DNA from: Labilibacter sediminis
GTDB lineage: Bacteria; Bacteroidota; Bacteroidia; Bacteroidales; Marinilabiliaceae
DNA length: 64,000 bases
Direction of reading: 5' to 3'
NCBI RefSeq assembly: GCF_005877885.1
Contig: NZ_VCHY01000014.1
Coordinates: 62,001 to 126,000 of the forward strand
Part shown: one piece after another, positions 45,693 through 55,774 of the stretch
How the letters are laid out: each line of letters begins with the position of its first letter
Numbering within the stretch: the first letter of the stretch is position 1
The notes under the pieces: generated by a model
Told to the model about the DNA's origin: nothing
The model's database searches: none
The model's input: only the letters and a program-made list of their open reading frames with translations
Program-made: the position numbers and the translations under genes

Positions 45693-48600
45693 ATGAAAAG
45701 TTATTATATATTTATTTTATATATGTTGTTTGTACACTTACAATGTTATGTAAGTGCTCAATCAACTTATAATTTTTCATCCATTACGAAGGGATCTAAT
45801 TTATATGCGGGTAATATTGATGGATTATTAAAGGATTCAAATGGATATATATGGTATCATAGTCATGGTAGGTTGTTTCAATTTGACGGGGAAGACTGGA
45901 ACTCAGTTGAAACGCCTGTTGAGGCTAAGGGTATAAAAGGTAATGTTACATTGCATGGAACTCTTGTTGAAGACCATTGGAATAATTTATGGTTGGGAAA
46001 TAACAATGGTTTATTTTATTATAAGAGTAAAGTAGGAAGTATGGAGAGTATTCGTGGTTTATTACATGAAGACTCAAAGTTTCCAATGGATATTTCTCAT
46101 GTAATAGTTTATTCGGAGCATAAAATTCTTTTTTTAGCCGATCAACAGCTGTTTGAGTTGGATTATGATTATAATGAGCAGACTAATCAAATGACTGTGA
46201 TTTCGCTTCAAAAGATTTTATCCGATGATTTATCTCCTTATTTTTTAATGACCCGGTTAAAATCGGGTAATATGGGACTGCTTAGTAATAGCACTTTTGT
46301 TGAGTATAATCCGGAAACCAGGGTTTTGGAAAGAAAGCAGTTGTCTATCCCGCTAAAGCTTGGAACAAGCCCCGGTAATCCTCCGGTAGTTTATTACGAC
46401 AATAATGGTGTGCTATGGATTGGAGCGCAACTATTTGGAGTTTATTCATACCATCTTGAAACAGGAATTTTAAAAAATTACCATTCGGTTCAAGGAAAAC
46501 GAATTAGAATAATAAAAGATATTACCGGAGATAAGGATGGAAACATTTGGGTAGCATCAACAGAAGGCCTCATTCGAATATGGTCGATTAATGAAAAAAC
46601 TCATACCGAATTTATTGGGACAGAAAAGGAATTAGATAATTTGTATTTGCAATATATTAACTCCATGTATACTGATGAAGAAGGCTTTCTGTTACTGGTG
46701 TCGCATGGTGGTGAAATTATAAAATTAGAAGCTCAAAACAGTATTTATCAATTTTTGCCTATTAATAAAGGTTTTTTCGTAGCGCCTATCTATACTCCAT
46801 TCTCATTAATAAGAATGGCGCCTGATGGAGGTCTGTGCAAAATTATGAGTTCAAGGTTTAAGTCTAAGGTAGTGTCAATAAATCCTTCTAATAATGAAGA
46901 GGACGAAGTATTTACGATTACAAAACCGGGAGACAGAATTTTGGACTTTGAGTTTCAGGATGCCTATTTGTGGATAGGGTCTAGAATATCAGGCCTGTCA
47001 ATTATTAATCCTGACTTAAAAGAAAAAGTACGAAATAATACGAATCAAGACCTACTGGATTTCTTCAAAGATAAGCCGGTGGCACGAATGATTAAGCTTT
47101 CAGATAGTTTATTCTATTTTATTATAGAGACAGGCCAGGTATATGAGGTTATAAGAAGTAGTAATGGTGTTTGGAATTGGCAAAAGAAAGAGCATAAACT
47201 TCAGGCTTTTACACTTTTTGCAACTCCCGTAATAGGCACATCCAAAAAATGGGTTTGGTTTGCTAATCCTTTAAGTACCTTAGTGGGATTAGGGCCTAAT
47301 GGAGAAACAAAAGAGTTTGTTTTAAAAGATGATATATCAATAAGTGCTTTAAGTGAGTTACCCAATGGGGATTTATTGTTAGGTTCATATGGAGGTTTGA
47401 GGAGTATCAACCTGGAAACAGGAAAAATTAAATACTTTAATAGCTTTTCTGATGTATCAGTTTTTAATATCATTCCTGAGGATAGCACCCGGGAAGTGTT
47501 TTGGATAACATCATACAAGAAAGTATTTCGCTTCAATTATTCAACAGGTAAAGTAGATGTTCTTGCTTCAAAAAATGGTTTGCCTAATTGCCGCTTTCAA
47601 ACCAACTCAAGTGTTCGTTTAAAGGATGGTAAAATTGGTTTTGGAACCTTGAGAAAAGGAATTATGTATTTTTCTCCTCAAGATGTAGAGTTTACATCTA
47701 AACCCTTAAGTGTAAAAATTAGTGGTGTTAAGGTAAATGGTAAACCAGTATCTTATATCAGCAAAAGTAAAAAAGATCCGCTTTTAGATTATGAGTTTCC
47801 TTTTGCACAACAAATAAAATTAAGGCATGACCAAAATTTATTGTCCATTCGTTTTTCAGCCTTGAATTATACTCAACCCCAAAATGTAAGATACACCTAT
47901 TTTATGGAAGGGCTTGATAAGGAATGGAATAATGTTGGATATGCTTTTAATGAAGTAACCTATTCGAACCTTAATCCTGGAAATTACACTTTCCGGGTTA
48001 AAGCAACCAATACACCTGGTGTTTGGTTAGGAGAAGAATCCGTATTTGAAATCTATGTTAAGCCGGCTTGGTACCAAACACAAGTAGCCATTTCAGCTTT
48101 TATAGTCATTATTATTCTTTTAATGATCTTCTTTTGGCGATTTTCTTTTGGTAAAATTAAGCTTAAAGAACAACTTAAAAGAGAAAAGGCAGAAAGAGAT
48201 AAGGATAATGAAATGCATAAACTCAGACTGCAGTTTTTTACCAATATCTCTCACGAATTTAAAACTCCATTGTCCTTATTATTCGGACCCTTAAAACAGT
48301 TGCGAACTCAGCAGGAAACGTTATCACATAAAGATAAAGAGCGTTTGTTTGATTTAATGTCGAGAAATATACAGCATTTGATAAAGATGATTAATCAACT
48401 GATGGATTTCAGGAAAGTAAGTAATAACGCCATGAAATTGCGTGTTAGACCTACAAATATTTCTCGATTTATTGAAGAACAGTATTTGAAATTTAAACAG
48501 GAAGTTGAATCACAGGATAAAACGATATTGCTGGAAAACGCTTCTGATGAACTGATTTTTGGGTGGGTCGATAGTGAAAAGTTATTACGTATATTGGATA

Positions 48601-49781
48601 ACCTGCTTTCTAATGCGGTAAAATTTACACCGGTAAATGGGGTAATTCGAGTTATTGTACAAAAAGAAAATGAAGGAGTTGTGTTACAGGTATGCGATAA
48701 TGGTGTTGGCATTGCTCCTGAGCATATACCACATATTTTTCAACGGTATTATCGTGTAGAAGGAGATAAGGATCAAACGATTCAGGTTCCCGGAACAGGA
48801 ATAGGTTTGGCTCTTTCTTCGGAGCTGGCAAAATTAATGAAAGGCAATATCTCTGTTGAGAGCGAAGTTGGTAAGGGCTCTTGTTTTCGGTTTTATTTCC
48901 CAATTGCAGCAACCTCATTTGCTGATGAAGAAAAAGATGAGGAAAAACAGAATGATGAAAATGCAGATGAATCAATTACCCGGGTAGCAGAGGACCATGG
49001 AGTAGAATTGGAACGTAATAAGCCACTTGTTCTTATTGTTGAGGATAATTTAGATATGCAATCCTTTATTGCATCTGTTTTAAAGAATGATTATTCATTG
49101 GAATTTGCCGGTAATGGATTTGAAGGGATTGATAAATGTGACAGACTGGCTCCGGATCTTGTGGTATCGGATGTGATGATGCCTGAAATGGGAGGTTTTG
49201 AAATGGTTGCGAAACTCAAAACAGACGTGCGTATTAGCCATATTCCAATTGTATTATTAACAGCATTGTCCAGTGCTAAGCATCAAGTCAAAGGAATGGA
49301 AGCCGGAGCAGATTTGTATATTCCAAAACCTTTCGATCCTGAGTATTTTAAAATATCTATTGGCAATCTTATTAAATCCCGGGCTAATCTTCGTCAACAA
49401 TTTGGAAAGAAATTAATTGATGTTAAAACTTCTGATATTACAATCACTAAAACGGATGAAGTATTTCTTGATAATATCATGAAAATCATAGGTGAACGAT
49501 TGTTTGAGGCAGAATTTAAAATCGAGGATCTGCATACTGAAGTGGGAATGAGTCGTTCACAGTTCTTTAGAAAAATAAAAGCCTTAACAGATCAAACCGC
49601 TGGAGAGTTTGTGAAATCACTACGACTAAAGAAAGCTGCAGAATTATTAGTCGAACAAGGCATTAGAGTAAGTGATGTGTGTTATGAAGTTGGATTCACA
49701 GATCCAAAATATTTTGGTAAAGTTTTTAGAAAGTATTTTGGCCTTTCACCAACAGAATATGTGAAATCAAAAAAAACATAA
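45693..49781 (+). CDS. Hybrid two-component system sensor-regulator (HTCS)
   Basis: One 1362-residue protein combines sensor kinase and regulator. After a signal peptide (about 1-23) come periplasmic beta-propeller repeats (to about 670), a Y_Y_Y domain (about 670-790) and a membrane helix (about 797-817). The cytoplasmic part has a HisKA segment with phospho-acceptor His854 ('NISHEFKTP'), an ATPase domain (about 960-1070), a receiver domain with Asp1160 ('VVSDVMMPEMGG') and a C-terminal AraC DNA-binding domain ('CYEVGFTDPKYFGKVFRKYF'). HTCS proteins sense oligosaccharides in the periplasm and activate the neighbouring PUL. The sulfatase and GH3 genes downstream are the likely targets. Confidence 0.97.
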   Translation: MKSYYIFILYMLFVHLQCYVSAQSTYNFSSITKGSNLYAGNIDGLLKDSNGYIWYHSHGRLFQFDGEDWNSVETPVEAKGIKGNVTLHGTLVEDHWNNLWLGNNNGLFYYKSKVGSMESIRGLLHEDSKFPMDISHVIVYSEHKILFLADQQLFELDYDYNEQTNQMTVISLQKILSDDLSPYFLMTRLKSGNMGLLSNSTFVEYNPETRVLERKQLSIPLKLGTSPGNPPVVYYDNNGVLWIGAQLFGVYSYHLETGILKNYHSVQGKRIRIIKDITGDKDGNIWVASTEGLIRIWSINEKTHTEFIGTEKELDNLYLQYINSMYTDEEGFLLLVSHGGEIIKLEAQNSIYQFLPINKGFFVAPIYTPFSLIRMAPDGGLCKIMSSRFKSKVVSINPSNNEEDEVFTITKPGDRILDFEFQDAYLWIGSRISGLSIINPDLKEKVRNNTNQDLLDFFKDKPVARMIKLSDSLFYFIIETGQVYEVIRSSNGVWNWQKKEHKLQAFTLFATPVIGTSKKWVWFANPLSTLVGLGPNGETKEFVLKDDISISALSELPNGDLLLGSYGGLRSINLETGKIKYFNSFSDVSVFNIIPEDSTREVFWITSYKKVFRFNYSTGKVDVLASKNGLPNCRFQTNSSVRLKDGKIGFGTLRKGIMYFSPQDVEFTSKPLSVKISGVKVNGKPVSYISKSKKDPLLDYEFPFAQQIKLRHDQNLLSIRFSALNYTQPQNVRYTYFMEGLDKEWNNVGYAFNEVTYSNLNPGNYTFRVKATNTPGVWLGEESVFEIYVKPAWYQTQVAISAFIVIIILLMIFFWRFSFGKIKLKEQLKREKAERDKDNEMHKLRLQFFTNISHEFKTPLSLLFGPLKQLRTQQETLSHKDKERLFDLMSRNIQHLIKMINQLMDFRKVSNNAMKLRVRPTNISRFIEEQYLKFKQEVESQDKTILLENASDELIFGWVDSEKLLRILDNLLSNAVKFTPVNGVIRVIVQKENEGVVLQVCDNGVGIAPEHIPHIFQRYYRVEGDKDQTIQVPGTGIGLALSSELAKLMKGNISVESEVGKGSCFRFYFPIAATSFADEEKDEEKQNDENADESITRVAEDHGVELERNKPLVLIVEDNLDMQSFIASVLKNDYSLEFAGNGFEGIDKCDRLAPDLVVSDVMMPEMGGFEMVAKLKTDVRISHIPIVLLTALSSAKHQVKGMEAGADLYIPKPFDPEYFKISIGNLIKSRANLRQQFGKKLIDVKTSDITITKTDEVFLDNIMKIIGERLFEAEFKIEDLHTEVGMSRSQFFRKIKALTDQTAGEFVKSLRLKKAAELLVEQGIRVSDVCYEVGFTDPKYFGKVFRKYFGLSPTEYVKSKKT

Positions 49782-49794
49782 TTCATACACATAT

Positions 49795-49815
49795 AATGTT
49801 GTAGACAACATTTTT
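49795..49815 (+). terminator. HTCS terminator
   Basis: AATGTTG (49795-49801) and CAACATT (49806-49812) form a tight hairpin with a TAGA loop, followed by T residues, 14 bases after the HTCS stop. Confidence 0.75.
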
Positions 49816-50039
49816 AACCAAGGTTGAGTAGTCAAAAAAAATACATTCTTGTTTACGGTAAATAAGGATGATGGTATTGTATTGTTTTAAAACTAGATAA
49901 ATTTTAAAGAATAAATTAACTCAATAATGTAAAAATCAATAAGTTAATCATCTATCTCATACAGGAGGATGATTACTCCGGTGAGTTCCCAGCTTGTCGA
50001 CTGACAGGCATATGACCAATGAAAAATAAATTTAGACAC

Positions 50040-51608
50040 ATGAAAAAAATCTTAATGGCAATAGGTATCGGCGTTTGTTTGTCGATGAGCATAATAGCAC
50101 AGAAGAACCAGCCTAATATTCTTTTTATTATGGCTGATGACCACACAACACAAGCAATTAGTGCATATGGAGGACCACTAACTAAAGTCTTTCAAACACC
50201 TAATATTGATCGTATAGGAAATGAGGGAATCATTTTTGAAAATTGTTTGGTGACCAACTCCATTTGTACTCCTTCGCGAGCAACAATTCTTACCGGACAA
50301 TACAGTCACCATAATGGAGTATATACCTTACCCGATCCGTTTGACAGGAATAGAAACAATGTAGCGAAGATGCTTCAGGCTAATGGTTATTCTACAGCAA
50401 TAATAGGTAAGTGGCACTTAAAAAGTGAACCTTCCGGTTTTGATCATTATAGTGTACTAAACGGTCAAGGTGTATACAATAATCCTACCCTGAAAGTGAA
50501 AGGTGTATGGGAACAGGAAGGAAAAACTTTTGAAAAAGCCAGGGGATCAAGAAATAAAGGGCATTCAACAGATGTAATTGGAATGCAGGCTATCAATTGG
50601 TTGAAGGCAAGGGACGAAGATGAACCATTTTTATTAATGTGCCACTTTAAAGCCCCTCATAGAAACTGGGTGCCTGCAGAAAGGTTTGAGAACATGTTTG
50701 ATGGTATTACCATTCCGGAACCAGAAAGCTTATATGAAGATCATTCAGAGCGCTCGCAATGGTCACCTCATTCGTATAATACTATTCGTAAAGATCTTAA
50801 ATTTCTGGATATTGGTATTCGAAAAAAGAATGATACACTGCAGGGTCGTGATCGTGTAGAATACGCTTATCAATTATATATGAAGCGATATTTAGCCTGT
50901 TGTGCCGGAGTAGATGAGAATGTAGGAAAAATTTTAGATTACCTTGATAAAAGTGGTTTGGCCGAAAATACCATTGTTGTTTATACAGGAGATCAGGGAT
51001 TCTTTTTGGGAGAGCATGGTTGGTTTGACAAAAGATTAATCTATGAAGAAAGTTTAAGAATGCCGTTGCTTATCCGTTATCCCAATGGCATAACTCCCGG
51101 ACAACGTAATAAGAGTTTAGTAAGTAACGTTGATTTTGCACCTACATTTTTGGATGTAGCAGAACTTAAGCCATCTAAAGAAATGGATGGGAAAAGTTTT
51201 GCTCCAATGTTTAAAGGTAAAACACCGGGCAACTGGAGAAAAGCATTTTATTACCGTTATTGGATGCAGTTGGCAGACCATGGGGTACCAGCTCATTATG
51301 GTATTCGAACCGATAAGTACAAGTTAATTTTCTTTTATGGCAAAGGTTTAGGAAAGGCAGGAACGTACGACCGAAAAATTGATCCATTTAATCGCGAATC
51401 CGAGATGATTACCAATACAACGCCTGAGTGGGAGTTTTACGATCTATCAGTGGATCCAAATGAAATGGTGAATAAATATAACGATCCGAAATACCAGAAA
51501 ACTATTGCTAAGCTTAAAAAGCAATTGTTAAAAGAGAAAAAGAAGGTTGGAGATACGGATGACCAATATCCAGAAATGAAAGAAGTAATTGATAACTACT
51601 GGAATTAA
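50040..51608 (+). CDS. S1-family sulfatase
   Basis: A secreted sulfatase that hydrolyses sulfate esters on glycans. The signature 'CTPSRATILTG' carries the Cys converted to formylglycine (Cys76 from this start), and 'ILFIMADDH' holds the metal-binding Asp pair. 'IGKWHLKS' and 'GDQGFFLGEHGWFDK' complete the active site. The C-terminal 'YDLSVDPNEMVN' is typical. The sequence resembles GlcNAc-6-sulfatase-type S1 enzymes, but the subfamily is not certain. The ATG at 50040 is chosen over 50019, as it starts the signal peptide directly; the leader matches that of the sulfotransferase gene at 8363. Activation needs a separate maturase, not seen here. Confidence 0.95.
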   Translation: MKKILMAIGIGVCLSMSIIAQKNQPNILFIMADDHTTQAISAYGGPLTKVFQTPNIDRIGNEGIIFENCLVTNSICTPSRATILTGQYSHHNGVYTLPDPFDRNRNNVAKMLQANGYSTAIIGKWHLKSEPSGFDHYSVLNGQGVYNNPTLKVKGVWEQEGKTFEKARGSRNKGHSTDVIGMQAINWLKARDEDEPFLLMCHFKAPHRNWVPAERFENMFDGITIPEPESLYEDHSERSQWSPHSYNTIRKDLKFLDIGIRKKNDTLQGRDRVEYAYQLYMKRYLACCAGVDENVGKILDYLDKSGLAENTIVVYTGDQGFFLGEHGWFDKRLIYEESLRMPLLIRYPNGITPGQRNKSLVSNVDFAPTFLDVAELKPSKEMDGKSFAPMFKGKTPGNWRKAFYYRYWMQLADHGVPAHYGIRTDKYKLIFFYGKGLGKAGTYDRKIDPFNRESEMITNTTPEWEFYDLSVDPNEMVNKYNDPKYQKTIAKLKKQLLKEKKKVGDTDDQYPEMKEVIDNYWN

Positions 51609-51620
51609 AAACTTGTGATC

Positions 51621-53936
51621 ATGAAATTTAATCAGATTAGTATATTCTTATTTATTGGTTTGTTGATATCCTCTTCAAGTATTGCTCAATCAAGAGCAGA
51701 ACTAAAGAAGGAGCTTGAATCAAAGGAAGTTAAGCCGGTTGTTTATTGGACCGATAAACAAATTAACCAAAAGGTAGATTCAGTACTTGGTCTAATGACG
51801 CTGGATGAGAAAATAGGACAGATGTACGAAGTGACAGGTGCCGGGGGTAATATTTCTGAGCTGGGAGATGTTTTAGATGTAAATGATCCTAATTACTATC
51901 GTAAAAAAGGATGGGTTGGGATGTCACTGGGTGCTTCCGGCGCACTTACCTGTTATGAGGCTCAGAAGTCAGCAATTGAGGATACGCGCCTGGGAATTCC
52001 TTTACATTTTAATGTAGATGTGATTCACGGTTTTAAAACAATTTTTCCGGTTAACCTGGGGCTTTCTGCAACTTGGGATCCTCAATTGGTAGAAAAAGCC
52101 GCTCATATTTCCGCAGTAGAAGCTACTGTTTCGGGTGTGACAATTAATAATGCACCAATGATTGATGTGTGTCGCGATCCGCGTTGGGGACGAATAACCG
52201 AAGGAGTAGGTGAAGATCCATATCTTGCAAGCGTTATGGCCAAGGCTTTTGTCAAAGGTTTTCAGGGAGATAATCTTGCAGATAAAAATACCTTTATGGC
52301 TTGTGCTAAGCATTTTGTAGGTTATGGAGCTGCAGAAGGAGGGCGCGATTACAATACCATTGAAGTATCTGAACGTACTCTGCGCCAAACATATTTACCT
52401 CCGTTTAAAGCAGCTGTTGATGCCGGAGTAGGATCAATTATGCCTGCTTTTAACATTGTAGATGGTGTGGCCTGTTCAGGAAATAAGTGGTTAATGAAAG
52501 ATGTGGCTCGTGAAGAATGGGGGTTTGAAGGTATTTTTCTGTCAGACTTTAATGCGGTGCATGAAATTATGAATCATGGAAACGCAGCCAATGAGCAGGA
52601 GGCAGCTAAGCTGGCGCTGGATGCTACAATGGATATTGAAATGTCTTCGCAGGTATATATCATGAACCTGAAGAAGATGGTTCAGGAAGATATTGTTTCA
52701 GAAAAGCAGATCGACGAAGCGGTAAAACGCATTTTAAAGTCTAAATTTCAGGTTGGTTTGTTTGACGATCCTTACCGATACATCGATATTAAAGGCGAGG
52801 AACGCCTGCACTGCTCACCGGAACATCTGCAGGCAGCACGCGAAATTGCAGCTAAGTCAATAGTGCTTTTAAAGAATGATCCGATTGATGATGCACAAAT
52901 GCCGTTATTGCCTTTGCGTGATGACTATAAATCAGTTGCTTTGATTGGTCCTTTTGCCAAAACCAGGAACTTACAAGGGGCCTGGGCCTGGGGTAAGATG
53001 AACAAAATGGTAACGGTTAAAAAAGGATTTGAAAATAGGTTAGGTGACAAGGTTGATTTAAAAGTTGTAGAAGGGGTACATTCAAGAACACAAAAGGCTA
53101 CAGGTATTGAGGAAGCCGTTGAAGCAGCTAAAGCATCAGAAATTATTGTACTGTGTTTAGGAGAACCTCAAACCATGTCAGGAGAAGCGAAGTCTCGCGC
53201 AGAATTAGATTTACCTGGCGATCAAAAAAAATTAGCTGAAGAAATATTGAAATTGGGAAAACCTACAGTGTTAGTTATTTTTAGTGGAAGACCTTTAGTG
53301 CTTACCTGGTATCATGAACATTTCCCAACTATACTGAACGCATGGTTCCCGGGTACCGAAGCAGGTAATGCCCTGGCAGATGTTTTATGGGGTGATGTTA
53401 ATCCTTCCGCTAAATTAACCAGTAGTTTTCCATATCATGTTGGCCAGTTGCCTATTTATTACAATCATTTGCTAACGGGCAGACCAGCCAGTAAGGTGTT
53501 GGGTAACAAAAATTTTATTTCTAAATACCTTGATGTTCCTAATGAACCACTTTATCCATTCGGACATGGATTAAGCTACACAACCTATGAATATTCAAAC
53601 CTGACATTATCGTCAGACCGATTAAAAAAAGGTGGAGAGTTAGAAGTTAGCTTAAAAGTAACAAATACAGGAACACGTGCAGGAGAAGAAATTGTTCAGC
53701 TGTATACACGGGATATGGTGGGTAGTGTTTCTCGTCCTGTTAAAGAGTTGAAAGGATTTCAAAAGATAAAGCTGGCCGCTGGAGAATCAAAAAAAGTAGT
53801 TTTTACTTTAACAGAAGAAGACTTAAAGTTTTGGACATACAATATGCAATATGAATCAGAACCCGGACAGTTTAAAGTTTTTGTTGGAGGTAGTTCTGCA
53901 GATTGTTTGGAAAAAGAGTTTGAATTAATAAAGTAA
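51621..53936 (+). CDS. GH3 family glycoside hydrolase
   Basis: This secreted enzyme of about 770 residues has the GH3 N-terminal TIM barrel and a C-terminal alpha/beta sandwich plus a fibronectin-like domain ('ELEVSLKVTNTGTRAGEEIV'). The nucleophile is Asp311 (counted from 51615) in 'LSDFNAVHE', with Phe in place of the more common Trp of the SDW motif. 'CAKHFVGYGAAEGGRDYN' is the typical barrel segment. Members include beta-glucosidases, beta-xylosidases and bifunctional enzymes. The signal peptide ends near 'SSSIAQ'. It follows the sulfatase gene by 12 bases, so exo-cleavage of the desulfated chain end is likely. The ATG at 51621 is preferred to the GTG at 51615. Confidence 0.95.
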   Translation: MKFNQISIFLFIGLLISSSSIAQSRAELKKELESKEVKPVVYWTDKQINQKVDSVLGLMTLDEKIGQMYEVTGAGGNISELGDVLDVNDPNYYRKKGWVGMSLGASGALTCYEAQKSAIEDTRLGIPLHFNVDVIHGFKTIFPVNLGLSATWDPQLVEKAAHISAVEATVSGVTINNAPMIDVCRDPRWGRITEGVGEDPYLASVMAKAFVKGFQGDNLADKNTFMACAKHFVGYGAAEGGRDYNTIEVSERTLRQTYLPPFKAAVDAGVGSIMPAFNIVDGVACSGNKWLMKDVAREEWGFEGIFLSDFNAVHEIMNHGNAANEQEAAKLALDATMDIEMSSQVYIMNLKKMVQEDIVSEKQIDEAVKRILKSKFQVGLFDDPYRYIDIKGEERLHCSPEHLQAAREIAAKSIVLLKNDPIDDAQMPLLPLRDDYKSVALIGPFAKTRNLQGAWAWGKMNKMVTVKKGFENRLGDKVDLKVVEGVHSRTQKATGIEEAVEAAKASEIIVLCLGEPQTMSGEAKSRAELDLPGDQKKLAEEILKLGKPTVLVIFSGRPLVLTWYHEHFPTILNAWFPGTEAGNALADVLWGDVNPSAKLTSSFPYHVGQLPIYYNHLLTGRPASKVLGNKNFISKYLDVPNEPLYPFGHGLSYTTYEYSNLTLSSDRLKKGGELEVSLKVTNTGTRAGEEIVQLYTRDMVGSVSRPVKELKGFQKIKLAAGESKKVVFTLTEEDLKFWTYNMQYESEPGQFKVFVGGSSADCLEKEFELIK

Positions 53937-53941
53937 AAGAG

Positions 53942-54331
53942 ATGTTTAAAAATTGGGTTTTATTTATTGTGGCTGTATTGAGCTTATCAATACTGTCATG
54001 TTCATCAAAGGATGCCAAAACTTTAAAGTCAGAACAGTTTGCAGGGCAATGGGATATAACAATTAAGAAACTACCTAAAGTTGGAGATCAACTATTGTCT
54101 GCAACCTTTAGTATGCAGGATACTATTTTAACCGGTTCTTTTATCGATAGTGAGAATAATAACATCACGTTTGATAAGATTGAAATTGAAGGAAATGAGA
54201 TGGTATGTAGCTATGTTTGGGATGGACACAATGTAAAATTTAATGTTGAAATGGATCCAAATAATCCGAATATTTTAAAAGGGAGATTTATGAGACTTTT
54301 TAAAGTGGAAGCAGTAAGAGAAATTAATTAA
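53942..54331 (+). CDS. Small lipoprotein, paralogue of the 45175 gene
   Basis: The 129-residue product has a lipobox 'LSILSC' near residue 20. The mature part 'EQFAGQWDITIKKLPKVGDQ' and 'FDKIEIEGNEMVCSYVWDG' aligns with the secreted protein at 45175, so the two derive from one ancestor. This one is a lipoprotein, the other is not, implying different locations. It begins five bases after the GH3 stop and is closed by a terminator. Function unknown. Confidence 0.78.
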   Translation: MFKNWVLFIVAVLSLSILSCSSKDAKTLKSEQFAGQWDITIKKLPKVGDQLLSATFSMQDTILTGSFIDSENNNITFDKIEIEGNEMVCSYVWDGHNVKFNVEMDPNNPNILKGRFMRLFKVEAVREIN

Positions 54332-54353
54332 GTTGTATTAGTGTGGATATGAA

Positions 54354-54391
54354 AGAGGGTGTCTCAAATAATCGAGATACTCTCTTTTTTT
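54354..54391 (+). terminator. Terminator of the sulfatase-GH3-lipoprotein operon
   Basis: AGAGGGTGTCTC (54354-54365) pairs with GAGATACTCTCT (54374-54385) with one G-T type pair, followed by a run of T. Confidence 0.85.
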
Positions 54392-54398
54392 CGTTGAC

Positions 54399-54590
54399 TC
54401 TGTCACAATTAAGGGGTGAGCTCCTTCCAAAGTACTTGATAATATTAATTTGAAACCACAAGGTGGTTCAATAATAATAGCGACGTGTGTGAACCCGTGG
54501 ATTGGACATCATGTATATCCAACCCTGAATTGGGTTGAACATCTCACACAAGGGCTCAACTCCTATATTGTTTGTTTCATAGTCATGGAG
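54399..54590. repeat. MITE-like dispersed repeat, copy A
   Basis: Starts with TCTGTCACA (54399-54407). Contains a hairpin AACCAC/GTGGTT (54454-54468), AACCCGTGG and CAACCC...GGGTTG at 54520-54538. The middle part is clearly homologous to 55851-55952. The right end is diverged, so the limit is approximate. It lies between the lipoprotein terminator and the SDR gene at 54632. Confidence 0.65.
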
Positions 54591-54631
54591 CCATTTCAAT
54601 TAAAATGAATTAACAATTAAAAATATATTCA

Positions 54632-55645
54632 ATGAAAATCTATATTATTGGAGGAACAGGTTTGTTAGGATCTGCAAGTGCAGCTGAATTAATTCATCGT
54701 GGTCATAGTATACGATCAGTGGCATTGCCTCCTGTGCCGACAAATTCAGGTATCCCATCAGAAATGGAGTTGGTTTTGGGTAATTATATCACCATGAGTG
54801 ATGAAGAAATTAAAGAACAAATGAGCGGGTGCGATGCCATGATTTTTGCTGCGGGGGTGGATGAGAGAATAGAGTTTGAGGCTCCAGTGCTTGAGCATTA
54901 TAAGAAATACAATATAACTCCTCTTGAACGCTTGCTTCGTATTGGAAAACAATCAGGTATTAAACGTACAGTTATCATGGGATCTTACTTTGCTTATTTT
55001 GCAAAGAAATGGCCTGAATTGAAATTAACGAACCATCACCCGTATATCAAAAGCCGAATTATGCAAGAGGAAATGGCCATGTCGTTTAATGGTGATGGAA
55101 TGGATGTAATGGTTCTTGAACTCCCTTATATTTTTGGTACTCAACCCGGGCGTAAACCGGTATGGACTTTTCTGGTTGAACTTATACAAGGAATGAAAGG
55201 TGCGACTTTTTATAGTAAAGGAGGAACTACTATGGTCACTGTTCGTCAGGTGGCACAGGCTGTTGCCGGTGCAATCGAAATGGGAAAAGGAGGTACATGT
55301 TATCCGGTTGGATGGTTTAATATGTCCTGGAAAGAAATGCTATCAATTTTTCATAAATATATGGATGTACCTAAACGAAAAGTTTTTACAATACCAACGT
55401 TCTTACTTCGATTGCATGGTAAAAAGATGATGAAAGATATGATGAGCAAAGGGATTGATCCCGGCCTTGATGTGGTTAGGTTTGCAGATGTTCAAACAGC
55501 CAATACTTTTATTGAAAGGTCCATTGCCAGAGATGAGTTAGGTGTAACTGATGATAATATTGATGTAGCCATAGGTGATTCCGTAAAACTTTGTTTGGAT
55601 GATTTATTGGGAGCGCAAAAGTTAATTGATATGAAACCAGAGTAA
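54632..55645 (+). CDS. Atypical SDR / NAD(P)-binding protein
   Basis: The 337-residue protein starts with the Rossmann motif 'IIGGTGLLGSASAAELIHRGH' and has an atypical extended SDR layout. Where the YxxxK pair is expected the sequence reads 'PYIKSRIMQEE', with Arg in place of Lys, so the usual dehydrogenase mechanism may be altered. 'LELPYIFGTQPGRKPVW' and 'VTVRQVAQAVAGAIEMG' resemble NAD-dependent epimerase/dehydratases. There is no signal peptide. The gene is bounded by the two MITE-like repeats and is not packed against neighbours. Its role in the cluster is unknown; processing of a released sugar is a guess. Confidence 0.8.
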   Translation: MKIYIIGGTGLLGSASAAELIHRGHSIRSVALPPVPTNSGIPSEMELVLGNYITMSDEEIKEQMSGCDAMIFAAGVDERIEFEAPVLEHYKKYNITPLERLLRIGKQSGIKRTVIMGSYFAYFAKKWPELKLTNHHPYIKSRIMQEEMAMSFNGDGMDVMVLELPYIFGTQPGRKPVWTFLVELIQGMKGATFYSKGGTTMVTVRQVAQAVAGAIEMGKGGTCYPVGWFNMSWKEMLSIFHKYMDVPKRKVFTIPTFLLRLHGKKMMKDMMSKGIDPGLDVVRFADVQTANTFIERSIARDELGVTDDNIDVAIGDSVKLCLDDLLGAQKLIDMKPE

Positions 55646-55774
55646 ATATGTTTAAAAATAAGACTCATTTTAATGTAGTATTGGTATTAGAAGTACCTGC
55701 AGGAAAACGCTTGTTTTGTCAAGTGTTATCTGCAAATTCTATATAAAGTAATAAAGTAGGTGAAAATTTATAGT

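Noticed and set aside
48053-48975. Several minus-strand frames within the HTCS gene
   Set aside because: The HTCS reading frame is continuous with all expected domains, so the antisense frames are shadows. One is only a Ser/Leu repeat caused by Glu/Lys codons.
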